DNA of 64,000 bases, taken from VFKU01 sp964411925 (GTDB taxonomy: Bacteria > Hydrogenedentota > Hydrogenedentia > Hydrogenedentales > GCA-2746185). A model generated the notes under the pieces. That model did not search any database, was not told the origin of the DNA, and saw only the letters and a program-made list of their open reading frames with translations. The DNA lies in contig CAYPNI010000002.1 of assembly GCA_964411925.1 (NCBI GenBank), forward strand, positions 1-64,000, read 5' to 3'. Shown here piece after piece: positions 21,275 to 30,109 of this stretch. A program made the position numbers and the translations under genes. The number at the start of each line of letters is the position of its first letter. The first letter of the stretch is position 1.

Positions 21275-21322
21275 TCTCGTCTATCCTCCGTCGCGTTCCG
21301 TTCGCGCCCGTGGGCGCCGCGT

Positions 21323-22300
21323 TCAGTTCGTATCGTTGCTGGTATCGACTACGGCGGCACTGTCCGGAGAATCGCCCCCGGTGGCTCGCGCGTCGGCGCC
21401 GCGCAATTCGCGCCAATACCGGATCGCATATCCGTCATCGTCGCGGAACGCGATCACGGCTTCCACAGCCGCGTACACCGGCCGGTGATTGCCGCCGGGC
21501 ATGTCCAGTTTCGCCGCGCTGCGCACGCGGAAACACTTCGACTCGAACGCAACCCCCGCGGGCTTTTCCCGGGGCGCGAAGGGCGCGACGTCGAGATTGA
21601 ACGTCGAGGGTTCGCGGCCGACTTTCTGCAGCACGTCGGGCCAATCCCTGAATGGGCGTTTTGTGGCAAGATCGGCCGCTTCGTTCTGCGAGATACCAAA
21701 CGCGGCCGCGAGCGCGCGCGGGCTCGCCGTGTTCAGGTTGAGGTCATCGCCTGACGGCTCACCGGTGTATACCGTGAAGTCGTTTTGCTGGAGCGATTCG
21801 AACTCTTGCGCATCAGCGATCTCGTTTACGCGCAGCGCATCAACGCTTGGCAACCGCGAGCCCTTGCCGCGCATCGAGATAAGCTTGTCCGTCGAGGCGG
21901 CGTCGAGCCCCATCGCCCGCAACAGGGGCGCGGGCGCGGTGTTCAGGTTGACGCGCGCGGATTCGTCTTCGACGGACACCGTCACGTGCTGCGGATAGGC
22001 GCCGTCTCCCGTTTGTTCGTGCCGATACGTTGATAAAGTTATTTCGTATGACGATTGCGGCTGCGCGGATTCGTCGAGCGCAGACCGGATTTCGCCGATG
22101 GCGGCGTATACGCCGCCGGCCGCGAGATTGCGCGCGCGCGTCCGGTGAAGCTGGACACCCGCGTCGGAAAATTCGAGCCACATGTAGCCCAAGTACGCCG
22201 TGCCCAGCAGCGCGAAAATAGCGAGCAGCGCGATCGCGGCGAAGAGCGCCATGCCGCTGCGGTCATTCGGGCGAAGGATTGTCATGCGCGAGGGTCTCAT
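21323..22300 (-). CDS. gspK: Type II secretion minor pseudopilin GspK-like
   Basis: The 325-residue protein starts with a prepilin-type segment, RSGMALFAAIALLAIFALLG, in which GMALF is the peptidase cleavage context with a hydrophobic helix after it. It is much longer than other pseudopilins and contains two helix-hairpin-helix-like blocks, VNLNTAPAPLLRAM and LNLNTASPRALAAAF, which are typical of GspK. GspK caps the pseudopilus tip with GspI and GspJ. The start overlaps the gspJ stop by four bases. Confidence 0.85.
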   Translation of the reverse strand: MRPSRMTILRPNDRSGMALFAAIALLAIFALLGTAYLGYMWLEFSDAGVQLHRTRARNLAAGGVYAAIGEIRSALDESAQPQSSYEITLSTYRHEQTGDGAYPQHVTVSVEDESARVNLNTAPAPLLRAMGLDAASTDKLISMRGKGSRLPSVDALRVNEIADAQEFESLQQNDFTVYTGEPSGDDLNLNTASPRALAAAFGISQNEAADLATKRPFRDWPDVLQKVGREPSTFNLDVAPFAPREKPAGVAFESKCFRVRSAAKLDMPGGNHRPVYAAVEAVIAFRDDDGYAIRYWRELRGADARATGGDSPDSAAVVDTSNDTN

Positions 22301-22941
22301 CGGACGTGCACCGGGACGACGATCTGGCGGGAGACCTGGAACTGCGCCGGCCGGTCGGGGTCTTCAATCGAAAGGCTTACGCCGACCGCCGCGGGCTGCC
22401 CGGGCTGATTCCACTCATCGACCCAGACCGCACCCGGTCCGGGCGCGAGATACTGGACTGCGAACCCCATCACACGCGCGTTCGGGATGACTTCGATCCG
22501 GTTGGTCTCGGGAAACCCGCCGCTGAGCGTACCCACGGTGCGTACCAGCACTCCGACCCCGCCGGCGCGCTCCACGTGATAGCCGACTTTAGCGGGCACC
22601 GCAAGCGGCCGATTTGGATCCATCGCCCGGATGGGCACGGCGAGTTGGTCGTCGCGATGCTGCGCCGGCGGATAGGTGCGCGAGTCCTGTACGCTGCGCG
22701 TCGCGCCTTCGATGGCGATACCGGAGACGTCGAAGGAGAGTGTATCGGCGATGTCGCGCCGGATTGACTCGAGCGCGAGATCGGCTTTTGCGTCGAGTTC
22801 GGCTACGGCTTGCCGCTCGTTCCACGCGGCGATGACGCCGTACAAGGTTGACGTGCCGACGGCCATCACAAGCCCGATGATCGACGTCACGACGAGTAGT
22901 TCGATGAGCGTAAAACCCGCGCGCGATCGGCGTGCCGTCAT
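22297..22941 (-). CDS. gspJ: Type II secretion minor pseudopilin GspJ-like
   Basis: The 214-residue protein has the prepilin methylation motif RAGFTLIELLVVTSIIGLVM, with cleavage before Phe and Glu at position +5, followed by a soluble beta-rich domain. Its place between the gspI-like and gspK-like genes, each joined by an ATGA overlap, and its size suit GspJ. Assignment within minor pseudopilins rests on order and size, not on a diagnostic motif. A frame extension upstream of 22941 lies inside the gspI gene and is not favoured. Confidence 0.78.
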   Translation of the reverse strand: MTARRSRAGFTLIELLVVTSIIGLVMAVGTSTLYGVIAAWNERQAVAELDAKADLALESIRRDIADTLSFDVSGIAIEGATRSVQDSRTYPPAQHRDDQLAVPIRAMDPNRPLAVPAKVGYHVERAGGVGVLVRTVGTLSGGFPETNRIEVIPNARVMGFAVQYLAPGPGAVWVDEWNQPGQPAAVGVSLSIEDPDRPAQFQVSRQIVVPVHVR

Positions 22942-23468
22942 AGCCCGACTCCTTCGGCGCCCGCGCGGGGAATGGCAGAGGTCAGCATGAACTGTTTGAG
23001 CCGTCCTTCGAGCTGCCATTGGACTTCCACGGTCAGTTCAACGTAGGCCGCGTCCTGCGACGGAAGCCGCGCGGAAGCCGACCAGGTGTATCCCCCATAG
23101 GTCGCGCGCTCTCGGTCGTACGCGCGGCGCGCGAGCGGCAGGGCGAGCGGCGGTTCGGTGAACTTCTGCGGAACCGGCCCGTTCTCGCGCGCGGTTACGG
23201 GCAGCGGTGCGTTCGGCGTCTGGTCCTGGTAGTTGGGCCATACGAAGAGTTCGGGCCGGCTCTGAATGAGCGTCAGGTACTCCTGCGCAATGCTTGCCGC
23301 GATCTCGTGCGTACGGCTGGATTTCGCCAGGGATTGGCTTCCCAGGAAGAGCTTGAGGAGGACGGTGGTAGCCACGCCCATGACGACGAGCGCCGTGAGC
23401 AGCTCAATCAGCGTGAAACCCGTGGCCCGCCGGCGCGGCGTTGACCGATCCTGGCCTGGAAACGGCAC
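22938..23468 (-). CDS. gspI: Type II secretion minor pseudopilin GspI-like
   Basis: The 176-residue protein carries the prepilin motif ATGFTLIELLTALVVMGVAT near the N-terminus, then a small soluble domain. It is the first gene of the operon and overlaps gspJ by four bases. The start is GTG at 23468, behind a purine-rich AAGGAAAGGGG. No gspG or gspH is present in the same block. Whether it is GspI or GspH cannot be decided by eye; order favours GspI. Confidence 0.75.
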   Translation of the reverse strand: MPFPGQDRSTPRRRATGFTLIELLTALVVMGVATTVLLKLFLGSQSLAKSSRTHEIAASIAQEYLTLIQSRPELFVWPNYQDQTPNAPLPVTARENGPVPQKFTEPPLALPLARRAYDRERATYGGYTWSASARLPSQDAAYVELTVEVQWQLEGRLKQFMLTSAIPRAGAEGVGL

Positions 23469-23650
23469 GGCGCCCCTTTCCTTCCGCGCGGGCCGGCTGG
23501 AAACGATCGCGGCCCGCCCCCCGTTAACCCGTCCGGTTCGAATTCACCGACAAAATCGCGATCGGAAGCGTGAATTTGTCCAGTGATTGTATCGCGGGGT
23601 TCTTCGGGGTGTCAACGGGCCGGCGGACCGGTGGCCGGAACCGACGGGGG

Positions 23651-24163
23651 CTACGCGTCAGCGGGTGGTGGCGAGAAACTCCGGCTCGCGAGTTCGTTGT
23701 CCAGCAAAAACAGCGCGCTCGTGTTGTCGCCGATGAGTTTGAGTTTCTGGACAATGTCGTCCGCGGAGGCCTCTTCCTCGACCTGTTCGTTGACGAACCA
23801 TTGCAGCATTGTGTTCGTCGAGTGGTCGCCTTCCTTGAGCACGAGCGTCACACACTCTCCGATTTTTTCGGAGATGAAGCATTCGTGCTTGTATGCGTCC
23901 TTCATCGCGTCCAAGGGTGACTTCCATTCCTGCTTGGGCTCGGCCGCGGCGGCGAAGAATGGACGTGCGCCTCGGTTGATGATGTAGGTGTAGATTCGGT
24001 GGACGTGCGTCAACTCCTCCTGAGCCTGTATACGCATCCAGTTCGCAAATCCCTTGAGGTTCACTGAATCGAAATGAGCGGCCATGGCGTAATACACGTA
24101 GGCTGACGCGAGTTCGTGGTTAAACTGTTCGTTTAGTTTTTCGAGCACATTTTTCTTGAGCAT
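23651..24163 (-). CDS. Bacterial non-haem ferritin
   Basis: This 170-residue four-helix protein matches FtnA-type ferritins, which oxidise Fe(II) at a dinuclear centre and store iron in a 24-subunit shell. Ferroxidase ligands are visible in NHELASAYVYYAM (Glu17), AQEELTHVHRIYTY (Glu and His of helix B) and the helix C and D acidic residues around NEQVEEEASADDIV. The ATG at 24163 follows GGAGGG. It sits 32 bases after the thiol peroxidase gene on the same strand, so the two probably form an iron and peroxide stress unit. Confidence 0.92.
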   Translation of the reverse strand: MLKKNVLEKLNEQFNHELASAYVYYAMAAHFDSVNLKGFANWMRIQAQEELTHVHRIYTYIINRGARPFFAAAAEPKQEWKSPLDAMKDAYKHECFISEKIGECVTLVLKEGDHSTNTMLQWFVNEQVEEEASADDIVQKLKLIGDNTSALFLLDNELASRSFSPPPADA

Positions 24164-24195
24164 AGGGTCGATCCCTCCGCGGTTCGTCGGAGCGT

Positions 24196-24705
24196 TCAGG
24201 TGGCCGATTTCGCCGCGGCCAGAACGGCGTCGTAATTCGGATGCTCGGCAATCTCGGGGACGTACTCGGCGTACTTGATGCGATCGTCCTTGCCGATCAC
24301 GAAAACCGCGCGGCTGAGGATCCGCAGGCCGGGCACGAGTGTGCCGTAGTTCTTGCCGAATTCGGTGTGGCGGTGATCGCTCAATACGACGAGCTTTTCC
24401 TTGTCGATGCCTTCGGCGCCGCAAAAGCGCGCCTGGGCCATCGGGAGATCGGCGCTGATGGTGATGAAGGCTGCGTTTGGCAGTTTGACGGCTTCGTCGT
24501 TGAAGCGCTTCGTCTGCGCGGCGCACACCGGCGTGTCCAGCGACGGCACCACGCTCACGATACGCGTTTTCCCCTTGAAATCGCTCAGTTTTATCTCGTT
24601 CACCAGGTCCTTGCTCACGGTCGCGTCAGGCGCCTTATCACCGGTCTTCAGTTCTGGTCCTTCAAGGGGAAGCGGTTTGCCGCGTAGCGTGGTCATTCGG
24701 GACAT
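24196..24705 (-). CDS. tpx: Thiol peroxidase (Tpx)
   Basis: This atypical 2-Cys peroxiredoxin reduces hydrogen peroxide and alkyl hydroperoxides with electrons from thioredoxin. The 169 residues include the peroxidatic Cys61 in SLDTPVCAAQT and the resolving Cys95 in ARFCGAEG, the same numbering as in E. coli Tpx. The thioredoxin-like fold is complete. An internal ATG at 24693 is a possible alternative start. It lies immediately upstream of the ferritin gene. Confidence 0.96.
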   Translation of the reverse strand: MSRMTTLRGKPLPLEGPELKTGDKAPDATVSKDLVNEIKLSDFKGKTRIVSVVPSLDTPVCAAQTKRFNDEAVKLPNAAFITISADLPMAQARFCGAEGIDKEKLVVLSDHRHTEFGKNYGTLVPGLRILSRAVFVIGKDDRIKYAEYVPEIAEHPNYDAVLAAAKSAT

Positions 24706-24904
24706 GGGTCGATAACCTCGTTGGGGTAGTCCGTTGCCGTTGGGAACATCGATCGGATGAGCGACGCGCCATACTAGAGAACGACGCGGTGCGGGTCAAA
24801 CGTTCGCCCGAGCGGCGGCGACGCCGTCACGCGTGCTCGATGCCCGTCCTGAAGGCGAGTACAATGCGGATGGCCGAGTTCGCTGGACACCTCCCACGAC
24901 ACGC

Positions 24905-25339
24905 ATGGAATCCCCCATCGAAGAGTCGCCTCAAGAGAACGCAGCGAGGCGGTTTCGCGTCCTGCTGCGTCTGAGCGCGCTCGCGACGGTCGTTCTGGCG
25001 GCGGCCGCGTATCTGGCGATCGACGAGGCTGCTGCCGCCGGCGTGCTACTCGGAGGCATCGCGAGCATCGTTGGATTTCGATTGTTGTCGGTCCGCATGC
25101 GGCAGCTCGCGACGACCGCGCCGGACAAACTGCGTACGTGGATGGTCGTGGGCGCCTACATGCGCCTGATCGTCTACGGACTTTTTCTTTTCGCGGGCTA
25201 TTGGCTGGATCGTGAGACATTGCATGGGTTTTTCGGCGCGTTGGCCGGCCTGATGGCGGCGCGGTTTGTATCGATTTACGGTTCGCTCGTCGGCGCATTG
25301 CGGCAACGGCGCACGCGCGGACGCGACGCGGGGACATGA
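24905..25339 (+). CDS. ATP synthase subunit I (AtpI)-like membrane protein
   Basis: The 144-residue protein has three to four hydrophobic segments: ATVVLAAAAYLAID, AAAAGVLLGGIASIVGF, MRLIVYGLFLFAGYWL and GFFGALAGLMAARFV. The arrangement and the LIVYGLFL and ALAGLMAARFV stretches resemble AtpI-type proteins, which help assemble the rotor ring of F-type ATP synthase. The downstream atp genes that normally follow are absent; the next gene is a convergent glycosyltransferase. The ATG at 24905 has no evident ribosome binding site. It may be a small membrane protein of other function. Confidence 0.55.
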   Translation: MESPIEESPQENAARRFRVLLRLSALATVVLAAAAYLAIDEAAAAGVLLGGIASIVGFRLLSVRMRQLATTAPDKLRTWMVVGAYMRLIVYGLFLFAGYWLDRETLHGFFGALAGLMAARFVSIYGSLVGALRQRRTRGRDAGT

Positions 25340-25344
25340 CGCGG

Positions 25345-26121
25345 CTAGGATCTCTGGGACGTTTCCGCGCGCGACGCGACCCGCGACAGGGGAAGGATTC
25401 TGCCCGTCCGAATCTCCCACCACACGTGTGCGGCGTCTCGCGCGCCGCGCCAGTATCGCTCCATGCCAAACTTGGAGACGCCGTGTTTGCGCGGGTGATG
25501 AGTGACTTCGATTTCGCCGACGCGAAACCCCTGCGCCGCAGCAACAACGGGAATGAGGCGGTGGTAGTCGTGTTTGAGGATCGCCGCGCGGGCCACTTCG
25601 CTGCGCATCGCTTTGAATCCGCAGTTGGCATCGTGCAGACGAAGGCCAAACAGGAGCGATACTGCGCCGTTGAACACGCGCGAGGCGGCGCGCTTGCTCC
25701 ATGGGTCGTGGCGGCGGCGTTTCCAGCCGCAGACGAGGTCCAGTCCGCCCGCGAGGGCTTCGAGGAACCGCGGGATCTCGTCCGGCTGGTCCTGGAGATC
25801 GCCGTCCATCGTAATGACCACGTTGCCCGTGACCCGCGCGAATCCTGCTGCGAGCGCCCTCGTTTTGCCTTGGTTGTTGGGAAAATGGACCACGGTGACG
25901 TCGCCGCGCCGGGCCGCGATCGCGTCGCAGATTGCGCCTGAGCCGTCGGTACTGCCGTCGTCCACGAGGACAATCCCGCCGCTCCGTGGGGGCAATTGAG
26001 CCGCAATCGCGTCAACCAACGGCCCGATGGTTTCGTTTTCGTTGTAGACCGGGACTACGACGGTCAGGTTCCAGTCCGGTGGATGGGGTCGGCCGCTGCC
26101 GGCCGGATTCGCTACAGGCAT
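25345..26121 (-). CDS. Glycosyltransferase family 2 (dolichol-phosphate mannose synthase-like)
   Basis: The 258-residue GT-A enzyme resembles DPM1-like and ArnC-like transferases that load a sugar on to a polyprenyl phosphate carrier. NLTVVVPVYNENETI and VLVDDGSTDGSG form the nucleotide-binding part, MDGDLQDQPDEIP is the divalent-metal DxD-like motif followed by the family's conserved DLQ, and CGWKRRRHDP is also typical. It lacks C-terminal membrane segments, so it is peripheral. The ATG at 26121 is preferred to the longer frame, which has a Thr/Asn-rich unlikely N-terminus. Polyprenyl-phosphate sugars would suit the membrane glycosyltransferases at 46.9 and 55.8 kb. Confidence 0.87.
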   Translation of the reverse strand: MPVANPAGSGRPHPPDWNLTVVVPVYNENETIGPLVDAIAAQLPPRSGGIVLVDDGSTDGSGAICDAIAARRGDVTVVHFPNNQGKTRALAAGFARVTGNVVITMDGDLQDQPDEIPRFLEALAGGLDLVCGWKRRRHDPWSKRAASRVFNGAVSLLFGLRLHDANCGFKAMRSEVARAAILKHDYHRLIPVVAAAQGFRVGEIEVTHHPRKHGVSKFGMERYWRGARDAAHVWWEIRTGRILPLSRVASRAETSQRS

Positions 26122-26211
26122 GTTGATCCAGCAGTTGTTCGTAAGAGCGAATGTGGATAGCATAGTCGACTGGGTTGATAGACGCGAATTCAATGATGGA
26201 TAGGAGTTGCG

Positions 26212-27021
26212 ATGCGATTTCGTTTTGAAGTACCGAGCTTGATTCTGACGATGGCACTCGTGGTCGTTTCGTGCGGCAGCCGGGAGCCGACGTTGTTACA
26301 AATGAAGTTTGAACCGTCGAAATCCTACCGCCTGTCGGTTCGCAAGGAATCGACCGTGACCGACGCTTCGAAGGACGGATCCGGCCCATCGATGAAACCG
26401 TCGAGCAGTTTCGTCTATATCGTTCGCGCGGAGCGCATCTACGAGAATGGAGACACGGGCCTGTCAATCACTACGGAGAAGGCCGAGTCGTCCGTGGTAC
26501 CGGCCTTCTCGGCGGCGCTGCAAGGACAGACCTTCGGTGCGCGGGTATCCCCGAGCGGCAGGTTTCTCGAATTCAGCGGGACAGACGCCCTCAGAGAACA
26601 CGTAAAGAGATCGATCTCGGACAAGGAAATCGATCGGCTGCTGTCGAGCGTGAGCGATGAGGCGCTCGCCCAAACGTTCAATTCGATATTCGACGTGTGG
26701 CCCTCGGTACCCGTGGCGCCTCGCGACACCTGGAGCCGGGATTCCATCTTCAATCCGGGGGCGAACGCGTATCAATTCACGGAATTTCGGTTGGCGGCGA
26801 TCGACGCGACCGGTGCCCGAATCAAATTTACGTCGAAGTTTCACGCGGAAAACAGCGCGGACTCGCCGACGGTGGGCGAGGCCCGCGGCGAGCTGCAGTT
26901 GTCGACGGCCGACGGCGTCCTTCGCTCGCTCCGTGAAGAGAGCGATTTCACCATGAAGCTGACTGACGAATTGACCCTGAGGACCAAGACCACCACTTAC
27001 GTGACGTTCGTGCCGCTATAG
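26212..27021 (+). CDS. Lipoprotein of the DUF6263 type
   Basis: The 269-residue protein starts with a lipobox signal (MALVVVSCGS; Cys near residue 21) after a strong AGGAG. The body has alternating hydrophobic strands with the repeated theme of a response to user-defined input, YRLSVRKEST, SITTEKAESS, LREESDFTMKL, as in DUF6263-type exported proteins. The function is unknown. Its final 25 bases overlap the end of the convergent rluD gene. Confidence 0.7.
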   Translation: MRFRFEVPSLILTMALVVVSCGSREPTLLQMKFEPSKSYRLSVRKESTVTDASKDGSGPSMKPSSSFVYIVRAERIYENGDTGLSITTEKAESSVVPAFSAALQGQTFGARVSPSGRFLEFSGTDALREHVKRSISDKEIDRLLSSVSDEALAQTFNSIFDVWPSVPVAPRDTWSRDSIFNPGANAYQFTEFRLAAIDATGARIKFTSKFHAENSADSPTVGEARGELQLSTADGVLRSLREESDFTMKLTDELTLRTKTTTYVTFVPL

Positions 27022-28007
27022 GCGCGAAGCGCGGAGAGCGCGGCCTGCATGTCGGGGGGAAGCGCGGCGGTAAAGCGAACGAGCCGGCCGGTCGCGGGAT
27101 GCTCGAATCCCAGTAGCCGCGCGTGAAGCGCCTGCCCTTGAAGCTGTTGGGCAGCCGCGCGTACCGCTGGCGGTACGTCCCACGCGCGGAAGTCCGTCAC
27201 GCCGTAGAGGGGATCGCCCAGCACGGGCCGGCCGACGAAGCGCAGGTGGACGCGGATCTGGTGGGTGCGGCCGGTTTCCAGCTTCAGCGCGACAAGACTG
27301 GCCGCGCCGAAGCGTTCGAGAACCGAGTAGCGGGTAACGGCGTCGCGCGCCTCGGGGGCGTTGATTCCCATTCGTTTGCGGTCGCCCGTGCTTCGGCCGA
27401 TCGCCGCGCGTATGACCCCGGCGTCCTCCGCGAATTCTCCCTGCACGAGCGCGACGTATTCCCGCTCGAAGCGGTGCTCGCGCGCCTGGCGCGAGAGTGA
27501 GTCGAACGCACGGCGGGATTTCGCGACGACCATGACGCCGGAGGTGTCGCGGTCGAGCCGATGGACGATGCCGGGGCGAATCCACGCGCCTTCCTCGCCG
27601 GCGTTCGTTGGGCGCTCGAAATCCTTGCAATGAAACAGGACCGCGTTGACGAGCGTGCCGGAGGGATGTCCCGGGGCGGGATGGACGACGAGTCCGGCGG
27701 GTTTGTTGACGACGAGAACGTCTGCATCTTCGAAGACGATTTCGAGTGGAATGTCTTCGGGTTCGAGCGAAATTGTGGGCAACGCGGGGAGCTCGAACTG
27801 TACGGTTTCCGCGGCGCGCAGGCGCTGGCCTGGGCGCTTGGCGGCACGGCCGTTGACTTGCGCGGCGCCGGACTTGATCGCGATCTGGATCGCGTTCCGC
27901 GAAAAATCGCCGAGGCGTCCGGCGAGGAATATGTCGAGGCGGAGATCCGCCTCTTCGGGCTCGACGACGAGTTCGACGGATTCGGGTGTGTGGGGATCGG
28001 CGGCCAT
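26997..28007 (-). CDS. rluD: RluD-family 23S rRNA pseudouridine synthase
   Basis: The enzyme isomerises uridine to pseudouridine in 23S rRNA helix 69 (positions 1911, 1915 and 1917 in E. coli numbering). An S4 RNA-binding domain covers about residues 20-80 (LRLDIFLAGRL, QVNGRAAKRPGQRL), followed by the RluA-type catalytic domain with GIVHRLDRDTSGVMVVAK, whose Asp in DRDTSG is the nucleophile, and the RTHQIRVHL block. The 336 residues fit RluD. RluD is preferred to RluA and RluC because of the S4 domain and length, but RluC is possible. Confidence 0.9.
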   Translation of the reverse strand: MAADPHTPESVELVVEPEEADLRLDIFLAGRLGDFSRNAIQIAIKSGAAQVNGRAAKRPGQRLRAAETVQFELPALPTISLEPEDIPLEIVFEDADVLVVNKPAGLVVHPAPGHPSGTLVNAVLFHCKDFERPTNAGEEGAWIRPGIVHRLDRDTSGVMVVAKSRRAFDSLSRQAREHRFEREYVALVQGEFAEDAGVIRAAIGRSTGDRKRMGINAPEARDAVTRYSVLERFGAASLVALKLETGRTHQIRVHLRFVGRPVLGDPLYGVTDFRAWDVPPAVRAAAQQLQGQALHARLLGFEHPATGRLVRFTAALPPDMQAALSALRAYSGTNVT

Positions 28008-28018
28008 TGAAAGTAAAT

Positions 28019-28047
28019 CGGGCAGGACCTGTTCAAGATCCTGCCCG
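28019..28047. terminator. Hairpin between rpsU and rluD
   Basis: CGGGCAGGA at 28019-28027 pairs with TCCTGCCCG at 28039-28047 (nine perfect base pairs, 11-base loop). It lies in the 75-base gap after rpsU on the minus strand and lacks a T-run, so it may be a weak terminator or a processing site. Confidence 0.45.
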
Positions 28048-28082
28048 AGAATCGGATTCTCAGTAAATACCGACGCGGTGAA

Positions 28083-28271
28083 TCAGGGTTCGAGCGCGGA
28101 GACCTGGCGGGCGACGGCCTTGGCGAGTTTGCGCCGGCGGCGTTCGCTCGGTTTCTCGTAGTACTTGATTTCCTTGAGGCGCTGCATCAGGCCTTCCTTG
28201 TTGCACTTTTTCTTGAAACGGCGCAGCGCCTTCTCGAACGGTTCGTCCGGTCTAACTCGGACTTTCGTCAC
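28083..28271 (-). CDS. rpsU: 30S ribosomal protein S21
   Basis: This 62-residue basic protein is S21, which sits on the platform of the small ribosomal subunit near the anti-Shine-Dalgarno sequence. It shows the typical order: KVRVRPDEPFEKALRRFKKK, KEGLMQRLKEIKYYEKPS and RRRRKLAKAVARQ. The start is GTG at 28271, behind GGGAGG. It appears to be a single-gene unit. Presence of S21 agrees with the clear ribosome binding sites seen at many genes here. Confidence 0.95.
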   Translation of the reverse strand: MTKVRVRPDEPFEKALRRFKKKCNKEGLMQRLKEIKYYEKPSERRRRKLAKAVARQVSALEP

Positions 28272-28454
28272 GCGGAACCAACCTCCCTTCGGATCTGAGA
28301 TTTCGAGCCGGTTGGGCCGAAGCCGATGGCTCGTGGTCCGCCCGGCGCACAGCCGAGGGACAGTGCATAAGTATAACAGCGGAAAGGCGCGGGAACAAGA
28401 CTGAAGGGGTTGGGACTGGGGGGAAGCAAGGGAAGTATGCGGGGGATCGGGAGG

Positions 28455-29507
28455 TCATGGGGCGGTTGGCTCCGCCAGGCGGGATTCGGCGAGGCGGTCT
28501 GCCGCGGCGGCGGTGGAAATGCGCTGTTCGCGGGCGATGCGGAAGACGTGGGTGAGCGTGGGGCCGATGCCTTCGGTGCGGGTACGGGCGGCGTCGGGGG
28601 AATAGCCTTCGGGGGTGAATTCGCAGGCGATGTTGATGATGCCGCCGGCGTTGATGACGTAGTCGGGGGCGTACAGGATGCCGCGGTGTTGCAGCCGGTC
28701 GGCGTCGGCGGGTTCGGCGAGTTGGTTGTTGGCGGCGCCGGCGACGATGCGGCATTGGAGGCGCGGGATCGTGTCGGCATTGAGAATGCCTCCGCGCGCG
28801 CAAGGAGAGACGATGTCGCTGGGATGCGCGAGCGTTGCATCGGGACCCTCAAGGAACTCGGCGGCGTGTGCGTGGGCGAACTTGCGCGCGCGTCCGGCGT
28901 CCAGGTCGCACACGGCGACGCGCATACCGGCTTCGACGCATAGCTCGGCGAGGCGTCCGCCGACGGCGCCGACGCCCTGGATTGCGACGCTCCGCTCAGC
29001 GAGATCGGGCGAGCCGAAGACTTTCTGGCAACAGGCGCGGATGCCGACGAGGCAGCCGTAGGCCGTCATAGGCGAGGGGTTGCCGCTCGAGCCGCGCTCG
29101 ACGGACAGGCCGGAAACCCAGCGCGTCTCGCGCGCGACGGTCTCGAGATTCGCGACGGTGATGTTCATGTCTTCGGCGGCGATGTACGCCCCGCCGAGGG
29201 CTTCGATGGCGCGGCCGAGCGCCAGGAACATCGCCTCGGATTTATGCTTCGGGTCGCCGATGATGACGGCCTTGCCGCCGCCCTGGCCCGTCCGCGCGAC
29301 GGCGGCTTTGTACGTCATCGCGCGGGCGAGGGCGTTCGCATCGGCCAGCGCGTCGGCCTCGGAGGCGTAGGGCCACATGCGCATGCCGCCGAGCGAGGGG
29401 CCGAGGCGCGTGCTGTGAATCGAGATGAATGCGTTGAGGCCGGAGGCGTCGTCGGTGATGTGGACGACGCGTTCGTAGCCGGGGGTGGGGATGTCGGTGA
29501 TGCGCAT
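28455..29507 (-). CDS. Glu/Leu/Phe/Val dehydrogenase (leucine dehydrogenase-like)
   Basis: This NAD-dependent amino acid dehydrogenase oxidatively deaminates branched-chain or aromatic amino acids. The N-terminal catalytic domain has LGPSLGGMRMW (substrate Lys region follows in MTYKAAVARTGQGGGKAV) and AAEDMNITVAN; the C-terminal Rossmann domain has VAIQGVGAVGGRLAE. At 350 residues it is about the size of leucine dehydrogenase and shorter than glutamate dehydrogenase. Leucine is the likeliest substrate, with phenylalanine or valine possible. The start at 29507 has no clear ribosome binding site. It faces rpsU in the same direction across a 183-base gap. Confidence 0.87.
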   Translation of the reverse strand: MRITDIPTPGYERVVHITDDASGLNAFISIHSTRLGPSLGGMRMWPYASEADALADANALARAMTYKAAVARTGQGGGKAVIIGDPKHKSEAMFLALGRAIEALGGAYIAAEDMNITVANLETVARETRWVSGLSVERGSSGNPSPMTAYGCLVGIRACCQKVFGSPDLAERSVAIQGVGAVGGRLAELCVEAGMRVAVCDLDAGRARKFAHAHAAEFLEGPDATLAHPSDIVSPCARGGILNADTIPRLQCRIVAGAANNQLAEPADADRLQHRGILYAPDYVINAGGIINIACEFTPEGYSPDAARTRTEGIGPTLTHVFRIAREQRISTAAAADRLAESRLAEPTAP

Positions 29508-29709
29508 TTCGGATACCGTAGCGAATTTGGATCACGCGGAGGAAATGAGACGCGGAGAACGACACGGTCAAGGTCAAGAGCGGTTTTAACCACAGATGGA
29601 TTTTGATAAATACAGATGAAGACGGCGCGGACCCGAGCTCTCGCCGAGGGTGCGATGATCGGCATGAGTTGGGGTCGGCGAATCGAGGCAAGGCGCGCGC
29701 TGGGGGGAA

Positions 29710-29898
29710 TCAAAGTGACGCGATGAGGTCGAGGATCAGGAATAGAAGGCCGATCGCGGTCGGTATCGCCAGGCAGCCGTAGGCAATGAACGGCCCACCG
29801 AGACGGTCAACGTAATCGGCCCACTGGTCTCTCCAACGAGGTCTTAGAAGAGGGTCGGGAACTTACCACTCATCGTTTTCTGGTTCTTCGAGACTCAT
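29710..29898 (-). pseudogene. Small membrane protein interrupted by an in-frame stop
   Basis: A minus-strand frame starts at ATG 29898 with MSLEEPENDEW, meets TAA at 29863-29865, and then continues open for 50 codons to a TGA at 29710-29712. The second part begins VPDPLLRPRW and ends with one hydrophobic segment (PFIAYGCLAIPTAIGLLFLI). It has no start codon of its own. One base change of TAA to TAC or TAT would give a 62-residue single-pass protein, with Tyr joining the two parts. It lies in a 600-base gap between leucine-type dehydrogenase and the hydrolase. The rest of that gap (29508-29709 and 29899-30109) shows nothing I can name. Confidence 0.4.
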
Positions 29899-30109
29899 TG
29901 TGATCCATTCTACCCATGGTCCAGCAGGAACATTTTCGATAGTCCAAAAGACAGGCAAACGCGCGGATGTGCACCCAGCAAGCATCCGACCAGGATGTGT
30001 GGCACTCGCGGATTGACGAACGGCGGGTCGCTTGGGCAGGCTGGCGAGTTTAGAAGGCGGCCCGACGGGGGTTGGCGTCGGGACCGGATTGAACGCGGAG
30101 CGAGAGAGT

